Part shown: piece after piece, positions 33,954 to 43,700 of the stretch
How positions within the stretch are numbered: position 1 is the first letter of the stretch
Layout of the letters: each line of letters opens with the position of its first letter
Source of the DNA: JBBIQS01 sp037442205
GTDB lineage: Bacteria > Myxococcota > Myxococcia > Myxococcales > UBA5297
Length of the DNA: 64,000 nucleotides
Direction: 5' to 3'
Assembly: GCA_037442205.1 (NCBI GenBank)
Contig: JBBIQS010000033.1
Coordinates: forward strand, 14,703-78,702
Program-made: the position numbers and the translations under genes
Notes under the pieces: generated by a model
Database searches by the model: none
What the model was told of the DNA's origin: nothing
Seen by the model: the letters and a program-made list of their open reading frames with translations, nothing else

Positions 33954-34744
33954 ACGGCTGCCCCAATCCCTCGGAGTGGCTGCTGCTGGTCGACGGCCAG
34001 GTGTCGGAGGAGCGCGGGCGCCAGCTGCGCGGGCACGTCGAGGCGTGTCGCCAGTGCCGGTCGCGGCTGGCCGCGGAAGAGGAGCTGCTGCGCCGCCTGG
34101 CCCAACCGATTGCCGAGCCGTCGCCGGTTTCGGTGGAGCGGCTGATGGCGCGGCTCGATCAGGCGCCGCCGGTTCGGAGAAGCCCGCTCGGTTGGGTTGG
34201 CGCCGGGGCCTTGGCCGCGGCGCTGGCGACGGGCGTGCTGCTTGCCCCGCGCGGCGCGCCCGAGCTGCAGGCGCGAGGCGGCGAGCCCAGCGACGCGATC
34301 GGCAAGCGGGCCGGCGTTCAGCTCCGGCGGGTGGACGATCCTTCGCGAGCGATCGAGCCGGGTGCGGCGGTGCCTGCCGAGGCGGCCTTCTTCGCCAGCT
34401 ACCGCAACCTCGAGGCAGTGGAGCTCTACCTCGCCGCCTTCGGACTGGACGCATCGGGAGAGATCCACTGGCTCTATCCCGGGTTCGTCGATCCCGACAG
34501 CGATCCGTTCTCGGTGCCGCTGTCGCCCGCGGAGGTGCCCAGCGCCCTGGGCGAGTCGGTGCGGCTCGAGTCGCCAGCGCCGGGGCCGATGAAGGTGCTG
34601 CTGCTGGTCACGCGGGCGCCGCTGCGCGTATCGCAGATCGAGTCCCTGCCTTCTACGCGGCTCACTGTCGGTTCCCTGCAAGCTCGCTTCCCCGACGCCT
34701 CTGTCGAGGAGCTTCCCCTCATCCTGACTCGGAGTTCCCCATGA
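33950..34744 (+). CDS. membrane anti-sigma factor with a ZAS-type zinc motif
   Basis: 264 residues. The N-terminal cytoplasmic domain carries the HxxxCxxC anti-sigma zinc motif (HVEACRQC, about residues 29-36). A single transmembrane helix (about 82-102) is followed by an extracytoplasmic beta-rich domain ending in an Ile/Leu-rich strand. It should hold the adjacent ECF sigma inactive at the membrane until a signal arrives. Overlaps both neighbours by four bases, giving a tightly coupled three-gene operon. The extracytoplasmic part resembles no sensor domain I can name. Confidence 0.87.
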   Translation: MNGCPNPSEWLLLVDGQVSEERGRQLRGHVEACRQCRSRLAAEEELLRRLAQPIAEPSPVSVERLMARLDQAPPVRRSPLGWVGAGALAAALATGVLLAPRGAPELQARGGEPSDAIGKRAGVQLRRVDDPSRAIEPGAAVPAEAAFFASYRNLEAVELYLAAFGLDASGEIHWLYPGFVDPDSDPFSVPLSPAEVPSALGESVRLESPAPGPMKVLLLVTRAPLRVSQIESLPSTRLTVGSLQARFPDASVEELPLILTRSSP

Positions 34745-36579
34745 CCTCGCTCGTGTCGCTCGCGCTCGGCCTGCTGGTCGCAGCAACGCCAGGCAAAGCG
34801 GATCCTCTGGTCCTGGCGCTCGTGGTCGGCAGCAACCAAGGCGCCGGACTCTCCCAGCCGCCGCTGCACTACGCCGACGACGACGCCGCCCGCTACCTTG
34901 AGACCTTCGAGGCCCTCTACGGGCCGGAGAGCGCGACTCTGCTCACCGCTTTCGACCGCGACAGCGCTCGGCTCTTCGGCCCTCTGGTCGACAAGGCGCG
35001 GGCTCCGACCAAGGCCAACGTGCTCGTCGCCGCGCAGGAGGTCGCTGCCAAGGCCAGAGCAGCCGAGGAGCGCGGGCGAGAGGTAGAGCTCTACTTCGTC
35101 TTCGCCGGCCACGGCGACGTCGATCGCGGCAGCGGCTTCCTGAGCCTGGCGGACGGCCCCTTCACCTCCGAGGACCTCGAGGGGCTGCTCAGGGCTTTTC
35201 CGGCGAAGCGCAAGCACGTCATCCTCGACAGCTGCAACTCGTTCTTCGTGATCAGCCCGCGCAGGCCGGGCGGGCGGCGGTTCGCCACTCCCTCCGATGC
35301 CGCGCAGGCGCTCGCCCGCCGGATGCCGGAGGTCGGGGTCTTCCTCTCCACCAGCGCCGAGGCCGAGGTCTACGAGTGGTCCGAGCTCCAGTCGGGGATC
35401 TTCAGCCACGCGGTGCGTTCGGGAATGTTGGGGGCGGCCGACGCCGATGGCGACGGCCAGGTCAGCTACGAGGAGCTGGCAGCATTCGTTGAGACCGCCG
35501 CGGCGCCGGTCAAGAACCCGCTGATGAGGCCCAAGGTCTACGCCCGCGGGCCCGGCGGCGATGACCGAAGCGCCATCTCCGCGCCGGCTCGCTCGGCCGC
35601 GCCGGCGCTGACCATCCACGAGCCCGGGCCGGTGCGCCTGACGGTGCGCGACGAGAGCGAGCTGCGCTGGCTGGACGTCCACGCCGAGCCGGGCGCCGAG
35701 GTGATCCTGCGGCTGCCGGCGGGCCTGGAGAAGGGGATGGTGATCGAGCGCGGGACTGCTTTGGGGAAGGAGCGCCTGGTGGCAGCCGCGGTGCCGGCCA
35801 GGCTGGAGCTGGGCGCCATGAGCTGGGCACCTCAGGAGGCCTCTTCGCGCTCGGCGCAGGAGCAGCTGCAGACCCTGTTCTCGCTGCCCTTCGGTGCCCG
35901 CGCGCTGGAGTCCTGGCGCGCCGAGCGTGCGGCGCAGCCGGAGCCGGTCTACGGGATCACGCGCGAGGACGGCGAGAGGATGGACCGTCTGCTGGGTCAG
36001 CTGGCGGACACCGACCGTTCGCGCCGGCTCAGCGCCGGAATCCTCTCGGCGGCTGGCGGCTTCGGGCTGGGGGTGCTGGGCGCGCTGTCGCTGCGCGACG
36101 GCCACCGGGAGGGCTACGTCTTCCTGGGCACCGGTGCCGTGATGCTGGGTGTCTCGGCGCTCGCCTTCCTGCCGAGCAGCGGGGAGAAGGCCTGGGCTGC
36201 ATTTCGGGAGGAGATGGCGGCCGGGACTGACCCGGTTCAGGTGGTCGCCAGGACCGAAGCGCGCCTCCAGGAGATGTTGGGCGGCGAGCGACTCGCCCGC
36301 CGGCTCAACGCAGTCACCGCCGGCCTGATGCTCGCCAGCGGCATCGGGCTGGTCGCGGTCAGTGAGTCCTCGTCGCGGCCGGATCGACCGACCGCCACCG
36401 GCTTTGGAGTGGCCCTGGCGGCGCTTGGAGCCTCGATCGGCCTATCGAGCCTGCTGATGGAAACGCCGGTGGAGCGGGTGATCGGCATCTGGAACCAGGA
36501 TCCTGGCATCGCCAAGATGCGCCTGGGCCTGGCGCCGGTGAACGGCGGCGGTCTGCTCTCTCTCAGCGGCGAGTTCTAG
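34741..36579 (+). CDS. caspase-like (C14) protease with an EF-hand and C-terminal membrane helices
   Basis: 612 residues. A signal peptide (about 1-20) is followed by a caspase/metacaspase p20-like fold with predicted catalytic His124 (FVFAGHGD) and Cys165 (ILDSCNSF). Directly after it comes a textbook EF-hand loop, D234-A-D-G-D-G-Q-V-S-Y-E-E245, which fits calcium-regulated metacaspases. A beta-rich domain (about 285-360) and four hydrophobic segments toward the C-terminus (about 425-445, 457-477, 520-540, 555-575) follow. The ATG overlaps the anti-sigma stop as ATGA. The protein would be exported and membrane anchored, with the catalytic domain outside the cytoplasm. Whether it is active and what it cleaves are unknown. 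Confidence 0.88.
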   Translation: MTSLVSLALGLLVAATPGKADPLVLALVVGSNQGAGLSQPPLHYADDDAARYLETFEALYGPESATLLTAFDRDSARLFGPLVDKARAPTKANVLVAAQEVAAKARAAEERGREVELYFVFAGHGDVDRGSGFLSLADGPFTSEDLEGLLRAFPAKRKHVILDSCNSFFVISPRRPGGRRFATPSDAAQALARRMPEVGVFLSTSAEAEVYEWSELQSGIFSHAVRSGMLGAADADGDGQVSYEELAAFVETAAAPVKNPLMRPKVYARGPGGDDRSAISAPARSAAPALTIHEPGPVRLTVRDESELRWLDVHAEPGAEVILRLPAGLEKGMVIERGTALGKERLVAAAVPARLELGAMSWAPQEASSRSAQEQLQTLFSLPFGARALESWRAERAAQPEPVYGITREDGERMDRLLGQLADTDRSRRLSAGILSAAGGFGLGVLGALSLRDGHREGYVFLGTGAVMLGVSALAFLPSSGEKAWAAFREEMAAGTDPVQVVARTEARLQEMLGGERLARRLNAVTAGLMLASGIGLVAVSESSSRPDRPTATGFGVALAALGASIGLSSLLMETPVERVIGIWNQDPGIAKMRLGLAPVNGGGLLSLSGEF

Positions 36580-36583
36580 GGGA

Positions 36584-37714
36584 TCAGAGCGCGAGCGCCA
36601 CCGTGGGGCCGGCGAACAAGTAGCCGCGCTGGGCGCCGGCCGGGGCGGTGAAGAACCAGGTTCCTGGAACCTCGAGCCCGAGCGAGAGCCAGCGGGTCAG
36701 CGAAACCTGCACCCCGGCGCTCCCTCCGATGCCAGCGGCGACGGATCGGGCAAAGAGGACCGGGACCTCCAGGGCCAGCACCGGCCGCACCTTCCCCTGG
36801 GCGTTGAAGGGAACCCACTCCAGCCGCGCCAGCAGGCCCATCTGCCCGGTGACCAGAACGCCGGCGCTGGCGGTCAGCGACTGCAACAGCCGGTAGCCCA
36901 CGGTCGCGGCGACCGCGCCGCCGCGCTCCTGCGCCAGCATCACTTCGAGCCTCGCCTGGATCACCGTCCGCCCCGCCGACGCCTTCGTTCGCGCCACCGG
37001 CGAGGGACCGAACAGGCCAACTGCCGCCTCCGCCGACATGTCCAGCAGCTCGTCCTCCGCCGATCCGTTGGACTGGGCGCTGTACCGCTTTTCCACCTGG
37101 GCCTTGTGGGCGTTGAAGAGCTGGGCGCTGAAGACCAGGGTGTCGCCCAGTCGGCCCAGGCTGGCGCTGAGCAGCTGGTCGACGCCCAGCGCGCCGCCGA
37201 TCTCCGCCAGGCAGCCGCTGTCGGAGCAGCCGATGAGCTGGCGCTGCCGCTCGTAGGAGAGAACGGCCTGCAGCTCCTTGGTGGAGACCACCCGCACCGT
37301 CGGCCGCTCCTGGATGCTGGCTAGAAACGAGGCGCTGACGATCTCCGCGACTCCCGATTCCACCCCGAGGCCGGCCTGCATTCCCAGGAAGGCCACCTTC
37401 ACCGCCTTGGGCTTGGCCGGCGATGCGACCGGCGCAGCGGCGGCCTCGGCAGCCGGCGCGCTCGGAGCTGGCGGAGGAGCCGGCTGGGCGCTGGCGGCTG
37501 GCGGAGGTATCGGAGAAGCCGGGGGCGAGGTCGAGGCGTCCGCGGCAGGGGCGGTCGCGGCCGCCGGCGGCGTAGGAGGCTCGGGCGCCTTCTTCGCCGC
37601 CGCAGCCGGCGGCTTGGGCTTGGCCGGTTTCGGCTTTTCCGCAGAGAACGCCATGGCCGGGATTAGCAGCGCGACAGCGAGCGCCGCGGCCGAGCGCCGC
37701 CGACGCAGTGCCAC
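36584..37714 (-). other. candidate second gene inside the fusion, GTG start at 37714
   Basis: Within the giant frame, GTG at 37714 begins VALRRRRSAAALAVALLIPA, a complete signal peptide with a predicted AFS-A cleavage, and GGAG lies eight bases upstream. It would encode a 376-residue secreted protein. A Pro/Ala/Lys linker leads to a domain with IGCSDSGCLAEIGGALGVDQ, a sequence typical of myxobacterial TolB/CsgG-like proteins, and then a beta-strand-rich C-terminus. If independent, the upstream surface protein would lack its own stop codon. Recorded as an alternative interpretation, not as a second certain gene. Confidence 0.4.
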
Positions 37715-40700
37715 CAGGGCTCCGAGCGCTGCCAACAGCGGTCCGCCGCCGCCCGCGTTGCAGCCGCAGCGAGGGGGCGCGAAGAGGTTGGGGTCGGCCG
37801 CCGCCGGCCCTCCGACCTGGCAGGCGCCCTTCTCACAGTAGCCGCTGGCGCAGTCCTCGGCCGCGGCGCAGCCCTGTCCGGCGGCTCGCTTGCAGGTGCC
37901 CTGGCCGTCGCAGGAGCCGTCGCAACCCCTCCCGGCGAAGGTCTCGTTCTGCGGCACCGCGGTGCAGACCCCCAGGTGGCCCGGCAGCCCGCAGGCCATG
38001 CAGCTGCCGGCGCAGTCCGAGTCGCAGCACACGCCATCGACGCAGCGACCGTCGGCGCACTCGGTGCCTCCAGTGCAGGGCACCCCGTTGCGCGCCTTGC
38101 ACTTGCCGGCCCCGTCGCACGCCAGCGCCAGGCCGCCACAGTCGCGATCCTGCTCGCCGGCCGGGACGAAGGCGCACTGGCCCTCCTTGCCCGGCAGATT
38201 GCAGGAGCGGCACTGGCCGGCGCACGAGTTCTCGCAGCAGACGTTCCCCACGCACTGGCCGGTGACGCACTGGGACCCGTCTCCGCACGGCTGCCCCTGC
38301 CGCCACAGGCAGGCCCCGGCTCCGTCGCAGGCCTGGGCGCCGACGCAGGCCTTGCCGTCGCCCTGGCCGCGCGGGACGCTGCTGCAGATGCCCTGGCGCT
38401 CGGGGACGTTGCAGGCCTGGCAGGCCCCGGCGCAGGCGCTGTCGCAGCAGAAGCCATCGATACAGTGTCCCGACAGGCATTCCGCCGCCGACTGGCAGAT
38501 CTGCCCGGACGGCTTCATGGCGCAGCCGCCGCTGCCGTCGCAGGCGTTGGGGGCGGCGCAGGTGTCGGGGTCGAGCTGCCCCTTGGGCACCGGCGAGCAG
38601 CGGCCGATCGATCCGGGCACGTTGCAGGCCTGGCAGGTGCCGGTGCAGGCGCCCTCGCAGCAGACCCCGTCCACGCACTGGCCGCTGGCGCACTTCGATT
38701 TGTCCGAGCAGGGCTGGCCAAGGCTGGCGCAGGCGCCCTCGCAGCACTTGCCGTCGACGCACGATCCGCTCAGGCACTCGCTCGGTCCGGCGCAGCTCTG
38801 TCCGGCAACCTTGAGGCAGGCTCCGGCGCCGTCGCAGACCGCCGGGGCCAGGCAGGTGTCGAGATCGGCCGCTCCCCTCGGCACCGGGGTGCAGCTGCCG
38901 AGCTTGTTCGGGACGTTGCACGCCTGGCAGATCCCGGTGCAGGCGCTGTCGCAGCACTGGCCGTCGACGCAGAAGCCGCTCAGGCAGTCGGCGGGCGAGG
39001 CGCAGGCCTGGGCCGCCACCAGCTTGCAGACCCCGGCGCCGTCGCAGGCCCGCGGCGCGGCGCAGGCCGGCGCGCTCAGCCCGGCCGGGACCGGGAGGCA
39101 CTTGCCCAGGTTGCCGGCCAGGCTGCAGCTCTCGCAGGGGCCGGCGCAGGCCGCGTCGCAGCACAGCCCGCCGGCGCAGAAGCCGGAGAGGCACTCGCCA
39201 TTGGCGGCGCAGGCCTGGGCGGCGGTGAGCTTGCAACTCCCGCTCCCGTCGCAGGACTTGGGGGCGGCGCAGGTGTCGGGGTCCGGGGCGCCGGCGGCGA
39301 CCGGGGTGCAGGTCCCGCGGCGCCCGACCAGATTGCACGCCTGGCAGGTGCCGCCGCAGGCGCCGTCGCAGCAGAGCCCGTCGACGCAGAAGCCGCTGGC
39401 GCACTGGCTGGCGCCGGTGCAGGCGCTGCCGGCCACCAGCAGGCATTTGCCCAGCCCGTCGCAGGCGTTGGGGGCGGCACAGCTGGCGGTGGTCTGTCCG
39501 GCGGCGACGTCGGCGCAGCTCCCCAGCTTCCCCGGCAGGTTGCAGGCCTGGCAGGGGCCGCAGCTACCCCCGCAGCAGACCCCGTCGGCGCAGCGCCCCG
39601 AGGCGCAGTCGGCCCCGGTCGCACAGGCCTGGCCGTTGGCCAGCTTGCAGGAGCCGAAGCCGTCGCAGGACTGCGTCGCCAGGCAGCCGCGCGCGGAGAA
39701 CTGCGGCGCCGGCCCGCAGGCCCCCTGGTGCTGCGGGTTGTTGCAGGCCAGGCAGGCTCCGGTGCAGGGCAGGTCGCAGCAGAAGCCGTCGGCGCAGAAG
39801 CCGGTCTGGCACTCCGAGGCCGCGGCGCAGGGCTGGCCCGAGAGCTTCTTGCAGGCGCCGGCGCCGTCGCAGGCCGCGGTGCCGCTGCAGCCGGAGCGCG
39901 CGGGCTGGCCGGCCGGGGTCGGGACGCACATTCCAGGGACGGGGGCCACGTTGCAGGACTGGCAGGTCGCGGCGCAGGCGCTCTGGCAGCAGACCCCGTC
40001 CACGCAGAAGCCGCTCAGGCAGTCCGAGCCGGCGGCGCAGGGCTGCCCGGAGCGCAGCCGGCACAGGCCGGTGCCGTCGCAGGCGCGCGACAGGGTGCAG
40101 GTGCGGCCGTCCTCGGCGCCGGCGGTGACGCTCAGGCAGATCCCGGGGGTCGGGGCGAGGTTGCAGGCCTGGCAGGTCCCGCAGACCGAGGCGCAGCAGA
40201 CCCCGTTGACGCAGTGGCCGGAGGTGCACTGGACGTCGGCAGTGCAGGGACCGCCGACGACCCCCTTCCCGATCTGCATTGGGGCGGCGACGCTCGGGAT
40301 TCCGGCGGTGGTGACGAAGAGCAGGTAGTGGCCGATTCCGAGTCCGGCGGGGAGCTTGGCGGTGAGGGTGGAGTCGTCGAACGAGCTGGCCGGAAAGCGG
40401 TGCAGCCCGGAGCCGTCGGCGGGCATCAGGGTGAGCACCGGTAGGTCGGCGACGGCGCCGGACGAGGTGCCGCCGCTGGCGCCGGCGGGGCCGCGGAAGC
40501 CGGAGCCGGTGAGGGCGACGGTGTCGCCGGGAGCCGCCCAGGCCGGAGCGGTGGCGATGGTCGGGCGAGCCGGAGCGAAGACGTCCAGCCCGGGATCCGA
40601 GAGCAGCGCCTCAGTGGTGGTCGCGCCGTTGGTGGTGCCGACCAGGAGGGCAGCGGCGCCCGGCATCAGGAGCGCTGCCTGGAGCAGGTGGGCGTTCTCC

Positions 40701-43700
40701 ATCGGGATCGTCGGGCGCCAGGTCTCGGTCTGCGGATCGTAGAACTCCGCCGAGGCATTGGACATGGTCGAAGCGTTGGTCGGCGGGAAGTAGATCGGCG
40801 GTGCGGCGCCTGCCACCAGCACCTTGCCGGTGGGGAGCAGGACGGCGGAGTGGCCTACGCGGGGAAAGGTCATCGGGGCGGTGAACGCCGAGGCTCCCTT
40901 GGCGGGGTCGAACAGCTCGGCCGAGGCCAGCGCGGCGCCGCTGGCGTCGACGCCACCGGCGACGAGCACCTTCCCCGACGGCAGCAGGGTCAGGGTCGGG
41001 TCGCCGGTGATGCGCAGGGTGCGCAAGTATCCGGCGATGGACCAGCTGTTGGTGGTCGGGTCGTAGATCCGGAACGAGCCGTCGGTGCGGTGCAGGCCCA
41101 GCACCTTGCCGTCGGCGAGCCGTAGCATCTGGCTGACGCAGGTCAGGGTCGCCGAGGTGGTGGCGGTGAAGGACCCGGTGGAAGGATCGAAGATATCGTG
41201 AGTGTAGTCGCAGCTGGTGGCGCCGCCGGCGATCAACACCCTGCCGTCGGCCAGCGCGACGGCAGAATGGCGGAATCGGGCGACCGCCATCGGGCCGGTG
41301 GTCGGCGTCCAGGAGTTGGCGGTCGGGTCGTAGATTTCAGCGGTGCTGACTTGCTGGAAGTACGAGAGGCCGCCGCCGGTCACCAGCACCTTGCCGGTGG
41401 GCAGCAGCGTGGCGGTGAACGGGGACGGGCGCGGATCTCGATCTAGCGGATCGACGCGCACGGTCCCCATCGAGGCCGCCCGGGTGAAGGTGCCGGTCGC
41501 CGGGTCGAAGATCTCCGCCGAGCTGATGGTCCCCGACCCCAGGATCAGCGCCTTCCCCCCAGGGAGCGGAGTGGCGGCAAGCGGCCTGAGCAGCTGGGTC
41601 ATCGGTGCCGGCCGACGCCAGCCTCCGACCTGCTCGCGGTAGAGCTCGGCGGCGGCGGTGGCGGGGGCGGTCCCGGGGTTGCCGCCCGCCATCAGGATGC
41701 TCCCGTCGTGCAGCACCGCCGCCGAAAAGGTCATCCGAGCCAGCGCGAGGCCGGGCGAGGGGAGCCAGCGGTCGACCCCGGGATCGTAGAGCTCGACGCT
41801 GGCAGTCATCGGGCCGGTGAGGCCGGGCTGGCCGCCGGCGACCGCCACCCTCCCGCTGGGCAGCGTGAGTGCGACGTGCTTGTAGCGGGCCTGGGCCAGC
41901 CCCGGCGCCGCGGTCCAGGACGAGGTCTTCGGGTCGTAGATCTCCGCAGTGGCCACGCGGTTGCCGGCGGCGTCCTCGCCGCCCGCCACCAGGACCCTCC
42001 CGTCCAGGAGCAGGCTCGCGGTGTGCGAGGCGCGCCCGGCCGCCAGCGGGCCGGCGAGCGCCCAGGCGCCAGCGGGGCCGGCGGCCGGATCGAAGACCTC
42101 GCAGCTCGCCAGGACCGTGCCCGCCCGGCCGCCGGCGAGCAGGACCTTGCCCGTGGAGAGCCGGGTGAGCGTGCCGCCGATGCGGGGAGCATTCATCGGC
42201 GGCGTGGACACCCAGGTTCCGGTGTTCGGGTCGAGCAGCGACGCCCCCGAGGCGGTCACCGCCAGGATGCGCCCGTCGGCGAGCAGCGCCGTGGTCCGAT
42301 AGGCGGCCAGAATGGTGGGTCCCAGCGCGGACCACAGGTTGGTTGCCGGGTCGTAGATCTCGGGCTGGATCGACTGCGTGGAATAGGGCGGGAAGGGGAT
42401 CACTTCGGCCGGAATCTTCACCACCCGGCCATCGGCGAGCAGGTGTGCGGAGTGCCCCACCTCCGGATACACCATCGAGCCCGCCGGCGCCCAGGAGCCG
42501 GTGGCCGGGTCCAGCAGCTCGGCGGTGGCGGTGACGGTAGTGCCGTCAGTGTATCCGCCGGCGACCAGCACCTTGCCGGAGGCGAGCACGGTCATCGAGG
42601 CGCCCTTCCTGGGAATGGCCATCGAGTTGACCGGGGTAACGGCGGGGTCGACCGTGTACCTCTCGGACGACGACAGGGCGGCGCCGGCGGCCTTGCCTCC
42701 GAGCACCAGCACGTCGCCGCTGGCGAGCACCGCCGCCGAGGCCTGCTGGCGCGCTGCCTTGAGCGGCACCGATTGCCAGAACCCCTTGGAGAGCCCGTCG
42801 TAGAGCTCGGTGCTGGCCAGGGACGCAGCGCCGTCGCTGCCGCCCAGCAGCAGCGCTTTGCCGGAGGGGAGCAGCACCGACGCATGGGCGCGGCGGCCGG
42901 TCACCAGGCCGGAGGCCGTGGCAGCCCAGGTGCCCTTGGCCTCGTCAAAGAGCAGGGCGCTGGCCAGGACGTCGGTCCCGGTGCTGGTGCCGCCGGCGAC
43001 CAGCACCCCGCCGGTGCGCAGGCGGGTGGCGCTGTGCTCGGAGCGGGGGGAGGGGAGGTTGGCCGCGGTCCAGCTGCCGGTGGCCGGGTCGTAGAGGTCG
43101 GCGTTGGCCACCGGGCCGGAGGCAATCGTTCCGCCGACGACCAGCACCCGCCCGTCGCCGAGCCGGGCCGCTGCCGCGCGCGCGCGCGGGGCGATGCTCC
43201 CGGCGGCCGAGAAGCTGCGCTTGGTGGGATCGTAGAGCTCGGCGAGACCGGCGGCGTCGCCTCCGGCAATCAGCACCCTGCCGTTGGCCAGCAGGGTGGC
43301 GGTGGCGAAGCTGCGCGGCGCGGCCATGGGAGCGGTGGCGGTCCAGGCGCGCAGCACCGGGTCGAAGGTCTCGCAGCTGGCGTTGCCACCGCCGCAGACG
43401 AGCAAGGTTCCGTTGCCCAGCAGCGTGGCGGTCGCGCCCAGGTGGCCGACGGCCATCGGGCTCGGTTCGGCGGTCCAGGTTCCGGCGAGTGGCTCGTACC
43501 AGTCGCAGCGGGCCAGCGCGGTGGTCCCGTCGGCGGTGCCGCCGCAGGCGAGCAGCCGCCCGTCGCTCATCAGCGCCAGGGCCTGGTCGTAGCGCGCCTG
43601 GCCGAAAGTGCCCACTGTCGTCTCCCAGGAGGGATCGAGCAGGATTGGCGCCTCCAGTCCCGAGGTGTCGAGGGCGATGGTGAGCTGGTCTCCTTCGATC

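Noticed and set aside
34741..36579. Longer start for the caspase gene reaching back to 33505
   Set aside because: The upstream extension overlaps the ECF sigma and anti-sigma genes in another frame and is Arg/Ser-rich noise. The ATG at 34741 starts a proper signal peptide.
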